Shown here: positions 1 to 7,213 of the stretch, in pieces
Layout of the letters: each line of letters opens with the position of its first letter
Numbering within the stretch: the first letter of the stretch is position 1
Position numbers and translations under genes: made by a program
Assembly: GCF_003860215.1 (NCBI RefSeq)
Contig: NZ_RQYH01000024.1
Span: 1 to 34,594, forward strand
Origin: Desulfovibrio sp. OH1186_COT-070
Lineage (GTDB): Bacteria; Desulfobacterota; Desulfovibrionia; Desulfovibrionales; Desulfovibrionaceae
Length of the DNA: 34,594 bases
Direction of reading: 5' to 3'
Notes under the pieces: model-generated
Told to the model about the DNA's origin: nothing
Databases searched by the model: none
Seen by the model: the letters and a program-made list of their open reading frames with translations, nothing else

Positions 1-201
1 TGCGACCCGATACGCGAAAAATGCAGCCTCATTCTTGGCCGCTATTCAGATCAGATGTATCTTTTTATGGGCCTCAATCTCGTGACGACACTATCTAGGG
101 AAGGTTGCAGGGCATCATGCATATTCCGATGCGGGATGCTGATCTGGGATGCCTTGCTGCGCGCAGCAGCCTGGGCGGTAAATCCAGTTTGCCTTCAAAT
201 T
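1..201. other. Gene-free edge of the window
   Basis: No open frame here looks coding. It lies downstream of the minus-strand cysteine-rich gene that ends at 202. The only structure I see is a perfect 14-bp palindrome, TGCTGCGCGCAGCA, at 155-168. It has no T-run on either side, so it is at best a weak transcript end for that gene. Confidence 0.4.
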
Positions 202-414
202 TTACTCCTGCTTTCGGAGAACAAGATGTGCAAAATCCCTGAAAGAATCGCCACTCCGCGTATCTGCCCCTTCCAGAAGGTTGAAGAAGCAATTGGGGAT
301 TTCATTCAGCCCAAGATTTTTTTTGATACATGGCGCACACCCCTTGTCGTGCATGGTGGGGTGCAGGGGGCATTTCATGTTCGTACAGGAGCAGAATTCG
401 CTGAGATTGTTCAT
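202..414 (-). CDS. Small cysteine-rich protein, DUF6485-like
   Basis: This is a 70-residue protein of unknown function. The N-terminal half carries Cys at positions 8, 10, 15, 26 and 29 in a CxC...CPxHP...GCxPC arrangement followed by a KNLGLNEIPNCFF segment. That pattern resembles the small cysteine-rich family DUF6485, which probably binds a metal; the family name is from memory and not tested. The ATG at 414 is chosen over a longer frame reaching 609 because GAGGAGG lies a few bases upstream (minus strand of about 421-427) and because the upstream extension is low-complexity, arginine-rich translation. There is no signal peptide or membrane segment, so it is probably cytosolic. It stands alone, with a run of hairpins (441-567) just upstream that could form its mRNA leader. 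Confidence 0.75.
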   Translation of the reverse strand: MNNLSEFCSCTNMKCPLHPTMHDKGCAPCIKKNLGLNEIPNCFFNLLEGADTRSGDSFRDFAHLVLRKQE

Positions 415-440
415 GTATTTCCTCCTCGCTGATGTATCGG

Positions 441-567
441 CCCCCACCGGCAGCAGGCCAGCGGGGGACTGACGGTACCGACTCATGTGCGGTTCAAACC
501 GTGGCTGTCCGGCCAAGGGGGACAGAGATCCAGAATCTCGGCGAGGCGCGGCATGGAAATGCCGCGC
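441..567. repeat. Run of consecutive hairpins upstream of the cysteine-rich gene
   Basis: Within 127 bases I count these inverted repeats in order: CCCCC 441-445 with GGGGG 463-467; the palindrome CGGTACCG 473-480; CGG 490-492 with CCG 499-501; CTGTCC 505-510 with GGACAG 520-525; GAGAT 525-529 with ATCTC 535-539; and GCGCGGCAT 546-554 with ATGCCGCGC 559-567 around a GGAA loop. The last is a perfect 9-bp stem. The minus-strand copy would lie in the leader of the gene starting at 414. It could be a structured leader, a decayed mobile-element end, or partly chance in GC-rich DNA. Confidence 0.4.
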
Positions 568-801
568 AACATCATGCCATGCAAGGAGATTCCAAACCTG
601 AATCGCCATACCACACTCTTTTTTGAGACGCTATCCCTGATTTCCGGACACGTTTTTCAAAAACGCGCAAACAGGCGCAACGCAAGGCGGTTTCCTGCGG
701 ATGCGGCGAAGCACTTTGCCGTGATGGCTTGCAAATGCTGGTGGGGGTGGCGGCTCCGGACCAGATCGTCCGCCATACAGGAGAGCATGGGGGAACCGGC
801 C

Positions 802-914
802 CCCCGATCGAGAAAATTGCCCTGATGCTTGAGCACAGCAACAGCAGCAATTTCTCCAAGGCATTCCGCAGGTATTACGGCCAATCTCCGCGGGAGTTTG
901 TGGTTGGGCGATGA
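802..914 (+). pseudogene. 3' remnant of an AraC-family regulator
   Basis: The translation (P)IEKIALMLEHSNSSNFSKAF followed by RRYYGQSPREFV is the C-terminal helix-turn-helix and signature region of AraC/XylS regulators, ending at a stop at 912-914. Such proteins are usually 250-330 residues, but only the last 35 or so are recognisable. The frame stays open upstream to about 660, yet that sequence does not look like the first AraC helix-turn-helix, so the gene body has been lost by deletion or rearrangement. It converges on the unknown gene ending at 971. I infer that it is non-functional. Confidence 0.7.
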
Positions 915-970
915 ATGCCCCTGCCTGCACACTCGGGCATCCTCCGGCCGCAGCCTGGAAGCCGCTGTTC

Positions 971-1453
971 CTACTGCCTGGGCGTGCCTGCGCGCGCGGC
1001 CAGACGCAAAAAACGCTCCGCAAGCAGATCCGGAGCCAGCATGCTTTTGGCCTGGACGGATGTTTGCACCGTGCCGGAAACTTCCATGGGGCGGCTGGCA
1101 TCGGCCTTGCCGAGTTCCTCTTCCATGGCGTCGCGCAGACGCCGGAACGAGGCTTCCACTTCCGGATAGGCATTGTCCGCGCGCCAGGGCAGACGCAGGG
1201 TGCGCGTCCACGAATGCCCCTTGTGCGAAGGAGCTTCCAGCACATGAAAGACCGTGGGACAGTATCCTTCCGCGCGCTCGAACAGGCTGGGATAGCAGTA
1301 TTCCTGCCGCTCCTCCTCCGGTTTGGGGATGGTGGAAACAATGCGCACTTCCGGCAGGGCCAGAGCCTTTTCGTGCTCCTCAAGGCGCACCACATAGGAA
1401 AGCGTTGGGCGCAGATTGCCGCGTTTCTTGGTAATGCTCCATTCGATCCGCAT
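971..1453 (-). CDS. Unrecognised protein, third gene of the MoxR/VWA operon
   Basis: This 160-residue protein begins MRIEWSITKKRGNLRPTLSY. I do not recognise its family. It is soluble, with no signal peptide or membrane helix, and the middle is rich in charged residues (an EVEASFRRLRDAMEEELGKA helix-like stretch). The ATG at 1453 is supported by a GGAGG at about 1460-1464 on the minus strand, and it starts only 23 bases after the VWA gene stops. It is therefore probably cotranscribed with the AAA+ and metallopeptidase/VWA genes and may serve the same complex. Longer upstream in-frame starts would run into the VWA gene and are rejected. Confidence 0.7.
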   Translation of the reverse strand: MRIEWSITKKRGNLRPTLSYVVRLEEHEKALALPEVRIVSTIPKPEEERQEYCYPSLFERAEGYCPTVFHVLEAPSHKGHSWTRTLRLPWRADNAYPEVEASFRRLRDAMEEELGKADASRPMEVSGTVQTSVQAKSMLAPDLLAERFLRLAARAGTPRQ

Positions 1454-1476
1454 GCTTGCCTCCGTACTGCGCGGTT

Positions 1477-2859
1477 TCAGGAAAACATTTCCCCGGAACG
1501 GGGAACAAGGCTGACCACACGCCCGAAAGGCGGCGGCTGGGGATCGGGCGCGCTGCACATCCAGAGCACGGGGTATTCCGGCTCTTCCGGATATCTGGTG
1601 CATTCCAGATCCGTAAACCAGATGAGGCAGGCAGGGTGCGGGCCTTCTTCCGCAATATGGCGGCACACGGGCCTGAAATCCGTGCCGCCCCCGCCCACCG
1701 GGCTGAGCCGGACAGGCATGTCCGTGCGGGTGAACGTGCAGGTTTTCTGCACTTTCGTATCGTGAAAGAGTACCGTCAGGGTGGTGTCAAAGGCTTCCAG
1801 CACCGTGGAAAGCTCGGCACAGAACATGCCCAGCGCCTTTTCGTCCACCGAGCCGGAGCAGTCCACGGCCAGAGCCACATTTTCCAGGCAGGATTCGCGG
1901 CGCGAGGGCAGATAGATATTCTGGTACACATAGCGCCGGTTGGGCGTGATCCAGGTGTAGTCGCTGCGGGCGCACTCTTCCAGAAACTGCCGCAGCAGGG
2001 CGCGCCAATCCAGTTGCGGACGCCACTCCCGCCCGAGCAGGCGCGTCAGCCCGGCCGGGACACTGCCCATGTGCGCCGCGCGCTGCAAAGCCTGACTGAC
2101 GGCAATGTCCACGCTCTGCTCCGCTTCCCTGCGCGCTGCTTCGTCACGCGGATCGCGGGCGTCCGGATGGTCGCGCACCTCCCCGGCAAAACTCTCCCCG
2201 GATTCCCTGTTTCCGGCTCCGCGCCGCGCAACGGCGCGGTTGCCCGCGGCTTCGCTTTTTTCTCCCTTGCGGCTTTGCCGGGGATCGTCCCGGCCAAAAC
2301 GCGCGTTCGCCGCAGAACCCGGCGACCGGCCGCCGCCCTGTTGCGCGCCAACACCCCCGGACTCCCCGGCTTCCTGCGCGGCAAAACTCTTGCGGGCACC
2401 GTGGTTTGTCGGCCCTTCCCGCAAAGCCGTGAGCGCCTCATACACTTCATCGGCAGTGAGCCCGGCATAGGCCGGATTGTGGGCAAAGCCGCCGGGCAGC
2501 GTGAAGCCCGATTCCTGCAAGACATGGTTGACCACAAAATCGCAGGCCCGGTTCCAGAGTTTTTCTTCCCGGTTTTTGCGCCGCAGATGGTGCCCCAGCG
2601 CCAGATGGAGCACCTCATGGGCCAGAGCGCCCTCCAATGCCCTGGGCGGCATGGCGCGGGCAAAGGCGGGATTGAAGCCCAGCGTGCGTCCGTCGGTCCA
2701 GAGGTCCGCACAGGCCGGATCAGCGCAAAAGCGCAGCCGCAAGGCCAGGGAGCCAAAAAAAGGGTGCTCCATGACCAGAGCGGCTCTGGCCCGCACAAGG
2801 GCCGCAGCCGCTTCCTGCGCAAAACCGCCGGGCACGGGGGAAGACGCGTCGCCAGCCAT
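1477..2859 (-). CDS. Putative metallopeptidase and VWA-domain protein (DUF2201-like)
   Basis: This 460-residue protein has two parts. Residues 1-145 hold a zinc-peptidase-like motif HEVLHLALGHH (HExxH at 81-85, further His at 90-91). Residues about 325-460 form a von Willebrand A-like domain with a MIDAS-type DCSGS (333-337), a later GGTDFRP and FTDLE. A charged, low-complexity linker (about 150-245) joins them. This architecture matches the DUF2201 family of VWA partners of MoxR ATPases, thought to act with them in protein remodelling or metal-centre maturation; its substrate is unknown. The start at 2859 lies two bases after the upstream ATPase stop and has GGAGG about 13 bases upstream inside that gene. 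A start at 2937 would overlap the ATPase gene by 76 bases and is less likely. Confidence 0.85.
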   Translation of the reverse strand: MAGDASSPVPGGFAQEAAAALVRARAALVMEHPFFGSLALRLRFCADPACADLWTDGRTLGFNPAFARAMPPRALEGALAHEVLHLALGHHLRRKNREEKLWNRACDFVVNHVLQESGFTLPGGFAHNPAYAGLTADEVYEALTALREGPTNHGARKSFAAQEAGESGGVGAQQGGGRSPGSAANARFGRDDPRQSRKGEKSEAAGNRAVARRGAGNRESGESFAGEVRDHPDARDPRDEAARREAEQSVDIAVSQALQRAAHMGSVPAGLTRLLGREWRPQLDWRALLRQFLEECARSDYTWITPNRRYVYQNIYLPSRRESCLENVALAVDCSGSVDEKALGMFCAELSTVLEAFDTTLTVLFHDTKVQKTCTFTRTDMPVRLSPVGGGGTDFRPVCRHIAEEGPHPACLIWFTDLECTRYPEEPEYPVLWMCSAPDPQPPPFGRVVSLVPRSGEMFS

Positions 2860-2861
2860 GA

Positions 2862-3854
2862 CTACAGCAGCACCTCCGCATGGTGCTGCGCCCAGCGGGC
2901 AAAGGCGGGCGTGTGCACCACCTCCGTATTCTGGCACACGGCATCGCGCATGAGCAGCACGCCGAACTCCGCGGGCAGGCGCTCCGCATAGGCGGCCAGC
3001 GCGTCCATGGTTTCCGCTCCCGCGCGCAGGCTCAATGCCTCACAAGTGGCGTAGAGGGCGGCAGGCTCTTCCGGCACGGCGGCCTCCGTGGGCGCGGCGA
3101 GGATGGAATCCACTGTGGGCAGCTCCCGCCATATGGACAAAAAGCCCATGAATTCCGCGGCCGCCGCCTCTCCCACAGTGCCCTGAAAAAGCTCATATTC
3201 CACGTCACGCTCCGGCCCGGCGTCCAGCATGCGCGAAACAAATTCCCACGACCGGGGCGAGGCAAAGGCTTTTTCCTGCCGCTGCGGGTCAAAATCGTGC
3301 AGCAGGCGGGGGCGAAAACGCAGAAATGCGCAAACTTCCGGCCTGATGGAGGCCTCTTGCGCCCAGAAAAGCCAGTCGTCCAGGCTGGCTTCAAACTCCA
3401 GATGCACCATGCGGTTTGCCAGAGCCGAAGGCATGCGCCAGGAGACGGCCTTGTCTTTCTCCCGGTTGCCTGCGGCCACGACAGCCCAGCCGTCGGGCAG
3501 GCGGTATTCGCCGATGGCGCGGTCAAGGATGAGCTGGTAGCAGGCGGCCTGCACCAGCGGCGGGGCGGCATTGAGCTCGTCCAGAAAAATGATGCCCCTT
3601 GCCGGAGCGTCCGCCCCCGGCAAAAACGACGGAGGGCACCAGACAGCGCGGCCATCATCACTCAGGCGGGGCAGCCCGCGCAGATCCACAGGGTCCAGCA
3701 GCACGGCGCGGATATCGCGCAGGGCATAGCCTTCGCGGGCCGCAACCCGGGCCACAACCTGACTCTTGCCCACTCCGGGCGGCCCCCAGAGAAAGACAGG
3801 CTGGCGGATGGCAATGAGTGTTTGCAGGGCAGAAACAATCCGGGATGGCGTCAT
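2862..3854 (-). CDS. MoxR-type AAA+ ATPase
   Basis: This 330-residue AAA+ ATPase shows Walker A GPPGVGKS (24-31), Walker B GIIFLDELN (87-95) and a sensor-1 VVAAGN segment (125-130). MoxR proteins act as chaperone-like motors together with VWA-domain partners, and a VWA gene follows two bases downstream here. I chose the ATG at 3854 because AAGAGG lies six bases upstream; an in-frame TTG at 3860 is possible but poorly placed. It is the first gene of a three-gene minus-strand operon whose promoter must lie in the AT-rich region shared with nrfH. The client of this system is unknown. Confidence 0.88.
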   Translation of the reverse strand: MTPSRIVSALQTLIAIRQPVFLWGPPGVGKSQVVARVAAREGYALRDIRAVLLDPVDLRGLPRLSDDGRAVWCPPSFLPGADAPARGIIFLDELNAAPPLVQAACYQLILDRAIGEYRLPDGWAVVAAGNREKDKAVSWRMPSALANRMVHLEFEASLDDWLFWAQEASIRPEVCAFLRFRPRLLHDFDPQRQEKAFASPRSWEFVSRMLDAGPERDVEYELFQGTVGEAAAAEFMGFLSIWRELPTVDSILAAPTEAAVPEEPAALYATCEALSLRAGAETMDALAAYAERLPAEFGVLLMRDAVCQNTEVVHTPAFARWAQHHAEVLL

Positions 3855-4252
3855 GCACAACCTCTTGCTGGACGTTGGGTGAAAAAGGGCAGGCCGTTTT
3901 TTGCGCGCAGATGAAAGAAATTCCGTCCGGCGTCATTTTTTCCGCGTTTTGCCAATGCGCGCCGGATTTTGCCCACAGACGGAGAATTTTTGTCTACACA
4001 AAAAGAAAATGAATGTCAATTTTATACAAATACCGGGAGTTTCACGCTTCCAATAAAATCTGCGTTTCAACCATAAAAAATTCAAAACGAATTTTTCAGA
4101 AAATCATCACAAAGGTGAATGTCTCCAAATCCCCCCAGGCTGCGCCAAAAAAATTTGCCCTCCCCACGACTTGTGCGGTTTTTCTTTTTCTTTTTTTTCT
4201 GTTATGGAATCCGCAAGATGCGCCGCACTTGCAGCGCCAAAGGAGGGTTTTT
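3855..4252. other. AT-rich divergent control region between moxR operon and nrfHA
   Basis: This 398-base stretch has no credible gene; an in-frame upstream extension of NrfH (from 4013) reads as low-quality sequence. Its middle (3980-4200) is far richer in A and T than the surroundings, and it ends in a polypyrimidine tract near 4181-4202. It must hold the promoters of both flanking operons. An 18-bp palindrome sits at 3987-4004 and a TCAC-N4-GTGA element at about 4109-4120. I could not find a convincing sigma-54 site. Confidence 0.6.
3987..4004. promoter_or_regulatory. Palindromic candidate operator
   Basis: TTTTTGT-CTAC-ACAAAAA is a perfect inverted repeat with 7-bp arms and a 4-bp spacer, placed between the divergent moxR and nrfH operons. 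The size and symmetry suit a dimeric regulator. It does not match the CRP or FNR consensus exactly, so the regulator is unknown. Confidence 0.4.
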
Positions 4253-4720
4253 ATGGGAACATCCCGCAATGGCCCGCAGCTCAAATGGCTGGCGGGAGGA
4301 ATTGCGGCAGGCATGGTGCTGCTGGGTGTGATGGCCTGGGCCATGACAGTCACGGACGCACGGCCGTTCTGCTCCTCATGTCATATCATGCAGGAAGCGG
4401 CCGTTACTCACAAAACCGGCACCCATGCCCGCCTTGCGTGCAACGAATGTCACGCGCCCCACAATCTGCTGGCAAAGTTGCCCTTCAAAGCGCAGGAGGG
4501 GCTGCGCGATGTGGTGGGCAACCTTACGGGCAAGGACATTCCGCGCCCGCTCAGCATGCGCACCAGAGACGTGGTCAACGCCAACTGCATGGCCTGCCAT
4601 GCCCAGACCAACATCAATGTGGCCAGCATGGACGCAAAGCCCTACTGCGTCGATTGCCACCGCAGCGTGGCCCATATGCGCACCAAGCCCATGAGCACAA
4701 GGATGGTAGCCCATGACTAA
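4253..4720 (+). CDS. nrfH: NrfH, tetraheme cytochrome c quinol dehydrogenase
   Basis: This 155-residue membrane cytochrome of the NapC/NirT type oxidises menaquinol and passes electrons to NrfA. One N-terminal transmembrane helix spans about residues 11-32 and anchors it facing the periplasm. Four heme motifs are visible: CSSCH (40-44), CNECH (63-67), CMACH (112-116) and CVDCH (132-136). Met46, just after the first motif, fits the methionine ligand known for heme 1 of Desulfovibrio NrfH. The start at 4253 follows AGGAGG at 4241-4246. The stop overlaps the nrfA start by 8 bases (ATGACTAA), indicating translational coupling and a 1:1 or fixed-ratio complex. Confidence 0.96.
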   Translation: MGTSRNGPQLKWLAGGIAAGMVLLGVMAWAMTVTDARPFCSSCHIMQEAAVTHKTGTHARLACNECHAPHNLLAKLPFKAQEGLRDVVGNLTGKDIPRPLSMRTRDVVNANCMACHAQTNINVASMDAKPYCVDCHRSVAHMRTKPMSTRMVAHD

Positions 4721-6293
4721 CAGAATATTTTCCTTCGCTTTTTGTGTGGCCGCGCTGTCCACAGTCCTTCTGGCGGCCGGCTGTCAGGACGTTTCCACCG
4801 AGCTTGCGCCGCCCACCTACAAAACGGGCATTCCCGATACGGAACTCCGCTTCACGCCGTTCAAAAAAGAATTTCCCCGCGAGTACGCCTCGTACATGAA
4901 AAACAACGAAGACACGGTGATGACGGAATACAAGGGCTCTGTGCCTTTTCACAAGAACGACGGCGTCAATCCCCTGCCCAAGGGCTTCAAGCACGCCCAG
5001 CCCTATCTCAAAAATCTCTGGCTGGGCTATCCCTTCATGTACGAATACAACGAAACCCGCGGTCATACCCATGCCATTGACGATTTTCTGCACATTGACC
5101 GCATCAACCGTTTTTCCTCTGACGGCAAGGGCAATATGCCGGCCACCTGTTGGAACTGCAAAACGCCCAGGATGATGGAATGGATCAGGGAATACGGCGA
5201 CGATTTCTGGGCCAAGGACGTGAACGAATTCCGCGGCAAGGACAAGATCAACGCCATGGAGGAAAGCATCAGTTGCGCCACCTGCCATGATCCGGCCACC
5301 ATGGAACTGCGCCTGTATTCGGAACCCCTCAGGGACTGGCTCAAGCGCAGCGGCCAGGACTGGAAGACCATCCCGCGCAACACCAAGCGCACCCTTGTCT
5401 GTGCCCAGTGCCATGTGGAATACTATTTTGCCCACAAGGACAATGCCCCCGACAAAAAGCCCATATTCCCCTGGGACAAGGGCTTTGGGCCGGAAGAAAT
5501 CTACCAGTACTACAAGGAGCACGGCCCCAAGGGGGCTGACGGCAAGTCCGGCCCCTTTACGGACTGGGTGCACGCCGCTTCCAAGGTCAACATGATCAAG
5601 ATGCAGCATCCGGACTTTGAAACCTTCCAGGACGGCCCGCACGGCGCGGCGGGCGTGGCCTGCGCCGACTGCCACATGCAGTATGTGCGCGATGACGGCA
5701 AAAAGGTTTCCAGCCACTGGCTGACCTCTCCGCTCAAGGATCCCGAAATGCGCGCCTGCCGTCAGTGCCATGCCGACAAGACGCCGGAATTTCTGCGCGA
5801 GCGCGTGCTCTACACGCAAAAGCGCACCTACCAGCAACTGCTGGCGGCGCAGGAAATGTCTGTCAAGGCGCACGAGGCTGTGCGGCTGGCCAATGCCCAC
5901 ACGGGCGACAGGGCTCCGAACTACGACGCGCTCATGGAAGAAGCGCGGGATATGGTGCGCAAGGGGCAGATTTTCTGGGATTATGTTTCCGCAGAAAACA
6001 GCTTCGGCTTCCACAACCCGGCCAAGAGCCTGCACACGCTGGGCAAGTCCGCGGAATTCAGCCAGAGGGCCGTGGATCTGGCCACCCAGGCGACCATGTT
6101 TGCCATTGCTCCGGCTCTGGCCAGGGATATCAAGGAAACCGTGCCTCCCATTCTGGAACTGAGCCGGGCAAAGCAGCAGGATGCCAGGTTCCTGGAGCAG
6201 CATCCCTGGACAAAGCTTTTGCCTGTTCTGCCGCCCAACAAGCAGACGTGGGACGGCCAGGCCTTCACCCCGCCCAGCGCACCCTCCATGTAG
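4713..6293 (+). CDS. nrfA: NrfA, pentaheme cytochrome c nitrite reductase
   Basis: This 526-residue periplasmic enzyme reduces nitrite to ammonium with six electrons. The catalytic heme is bound by the lysine-type motif CWNCK (146-150). Four CxxCH hemes follow: CATCH (188-192), CAQCH (230-234), CADCH (317-321) and CRQCH (349-353). By comparison with the E. coli enzyme, Arg130, Tyr237 and His299 (in MQHP) are the likely active-site residues. The signal peptide ends in a lipobox, LLAAGC with Cys24, so the protein is probably a lipoprotein docked on NrfH. The sequence is close to Desulfovibrio NrfA. In sulfate reducers this complex also detoxifies nitrite, which inhibits sulfite reduction. Confidence 0.97.
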   Translation: MTNRIFSFAFCVAALSTVLLAAGCQDVSTELAPPTYKTGIPDTELRFTPFKKEFPREYASYMKNNEDTVMTEYKGSVPFHKNDGVNPLPKGFKHAQPYLKNLWLGYPFMYEYNETRGHTHAIDDFLHIDRINRFSSDGKGNMPATCWNCKTPRMMEWIREYGDDFWAKDVNEFRGKDKINAMEESISCATCHDPATMELRLYSEPLRDWLKRSGQDWKTIPRNTKRTLVCAQCHVEYYFAHKDNAPDKKPIFPWDKGFGPEEIYQYYKEHGPKGADGKSGPFTDWVHAASKVNMIKMQHPDFETFQDGPHGAAGVACADCHMQYVRDDGKKVSSHWLTSPLKDPEMRACRQCHADKTPEFLRERVLYTQKRTYQQLLAAQEMSVKAHEAVRLANAHTGDRAPNYDALMEEARDMVRKGQIFWDYVSAENSFGFHNPAKSLHTLGKSAEFSQRAVDLATQATMFAIAPALARDIKETVPPILELSRAKQQDARFLEQHPWTKLLPVLPPNKQTWDGQAFTPPSAPSM

Positions 6294-6303
6294 GAGAGTG
6301 ATT

Positions 6304-6338
6304 CCTTTGCCCGCCATGCCGGGCATGGCGGGCAAAGG
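6304..6338 (+). terminator. Long perfect inverted repeat after nrfA
   Basis: Arms of 17 bases (6304-6320 and 6322-6338) are exact reverse complements around a single central base, starting 10 bases after the nrfA stop. The hairpin would be very stable and probably ends or protects the nrfHA transcript, but no T-run follows, so a factor-independent terminator is not certain. Confidence 0.55.
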
Positions 6339-6480
6339 GCAGACAACAACAAATAGCACACGCTGCGCCCTGACGCCTCTCCGGCCCGGGGCGCAGCGCA
6401 ATTTTGGCATCATTACTGCATATAGTTTGTGACGGCTGCCGACATTTTGACAGCATGTGCAACTTCATGCAGGTAGTGCC

Positions 6481-6960
6481 ATGAACCGTGCCCACTCCTT
6501 CCCTCTTGCTCTCGTGCTCCTCTGCTCCTTTGTGCTGGGCGGCTGCGGCGTTTTTCATCGCCCAGACAACGGCCCCACCCCGGAAGCCGCGCACAGGCTG
6601 GTGCGCACCGCCTATGACCAGATGGGCACCAGATACCGTTCGGGCGGCGCTTCGCCGGGCAAGGGCTTTGACTGCTCCGGCCTCATCTGGTGGACATACA
6701 AACAGCACGGGCTGCGCATTCCCCGCGTCACGGCAGATCAGGCAAAAGCAGGGCACAGAGTTGCGGCGGCCCACGCCCGCCCCGGCGATATCGTGGTCTT
6801 TCGCACGGGTTCCAGCCCCCGTGGGTTGCACACCGGCATCTATGCCGGGGGCGACAGTTTTATCCACAGCCCCAGCGCAGGCAAAAAAGTCAGCATGGCC
6901 AGCATGAAGTCTCCCTACTGGCGGGATCGACTTGTGAGCGTGCGGCGCATTTTGCCGTAA
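6481..6960 (+). CDS. NlpC/P60-family lipoprotein peptidase
   Basis: This 159-residue protein is a probable cell-wall endopeptidase that cleaves peptidoglycan stem peptides. An N-terminal signal peptide ends in the lipobox VLGGC (Cys22). The NlpC/P60 domain covers about residues 37-155 with the catalytic Cys in FDCSGLIWW (Cys65), His117 in LHTGIYAGG and His129 in FIHSPS. The size is that of a minimal Spr/YafL-like lipoprotein. I prefer the ATG at 6481, which leaves a normal signal peptide; the ribosome site (AGG at 6471-6473) is weak. It stands alone between nrfA and the opposing katA gene. Confidence 0.9.
   Translation: MNRAHSFPLALVLLCSFVLGGCGVFHRPDNGPTPEAAHRLVRTAYDQMGTRYRSGGASPGKGFDCSGLIWWTYKQHGLRIPRVTADQAKAGHRVAAAHARPGDIVVFRTGSSPRGLHTGIYAGGDSFIHSPSAGKKVSMASMKSPYWRDRLVSVRRILP
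6868..6876 (+). other. Isolated DnaA-box-like 9-mer
   Basis: TTATCCACA at 6868-6876 is an exact consensus DnaA box, but it lies inside the NlpC/P60 gene and I found no second box nearby. It may be chance or a titration site. Confidence 0.3.
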
Positions 6961-7154
6961 GCCACACCACATACGTTGCCCGTTGCCCCCTGCCTTGGGG
7001 CTGGCACGCCCTCTTGCCCGCCGACCGCAATGATTTTGGCCGCAGTTTCCCCCATACAGCGCAATGCGCGCGCAGCGTGCAGCCAGCCCGACTTTTTTGC
7101 AGGGGAGACATGCGCCCTTGTCATGATTTTTTGAAAAATTTTCTTGAATTTCCT

Positions 7155-7182
7155 TGAAAAAAGGCCGGGAAATTCCGGCCTT
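7155..7182 (-). terminator. Intrinsic terminator of katA
   Basis: On the minus strand an 8-bp GC-rich stem (AAGGCCGG with CCGGCCTT, 6-base loop, 7161-7182) is followed by a run of six T. It starts about 32 bases after the catalase stop codon. Confidence 0.85.
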
Positions 7183-7213
7183 GCAGTGGTTGATACCTGT
7201 TCGAGAATGCCTT

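Noticed and set aside
441..567. Group II intron domain V/VI
   Set aside because: The hairpins do not have the conserved AGC-bulge-GTTC layout of domain V and no reverse-transcriptase frame is nearby.
4140..4250. Sigma-54 promoter for nrfHA
   Set aside because: No GG-N10-GC pair with the correct spacing and flanking bases was found.
4013..4252. 80-residue N-terminal extension of NrfH
   Set aside because: The extension is A/T-driven low-quality sequence, the AGGAGG at 4241-4246 points to the ATG at 4253, and the mature length then fits the family.
6868..6876. Single exact DnaA box as an origin signal
   Set aside because: It lies alone inside a coding region; one 9-mer is expected by chance.
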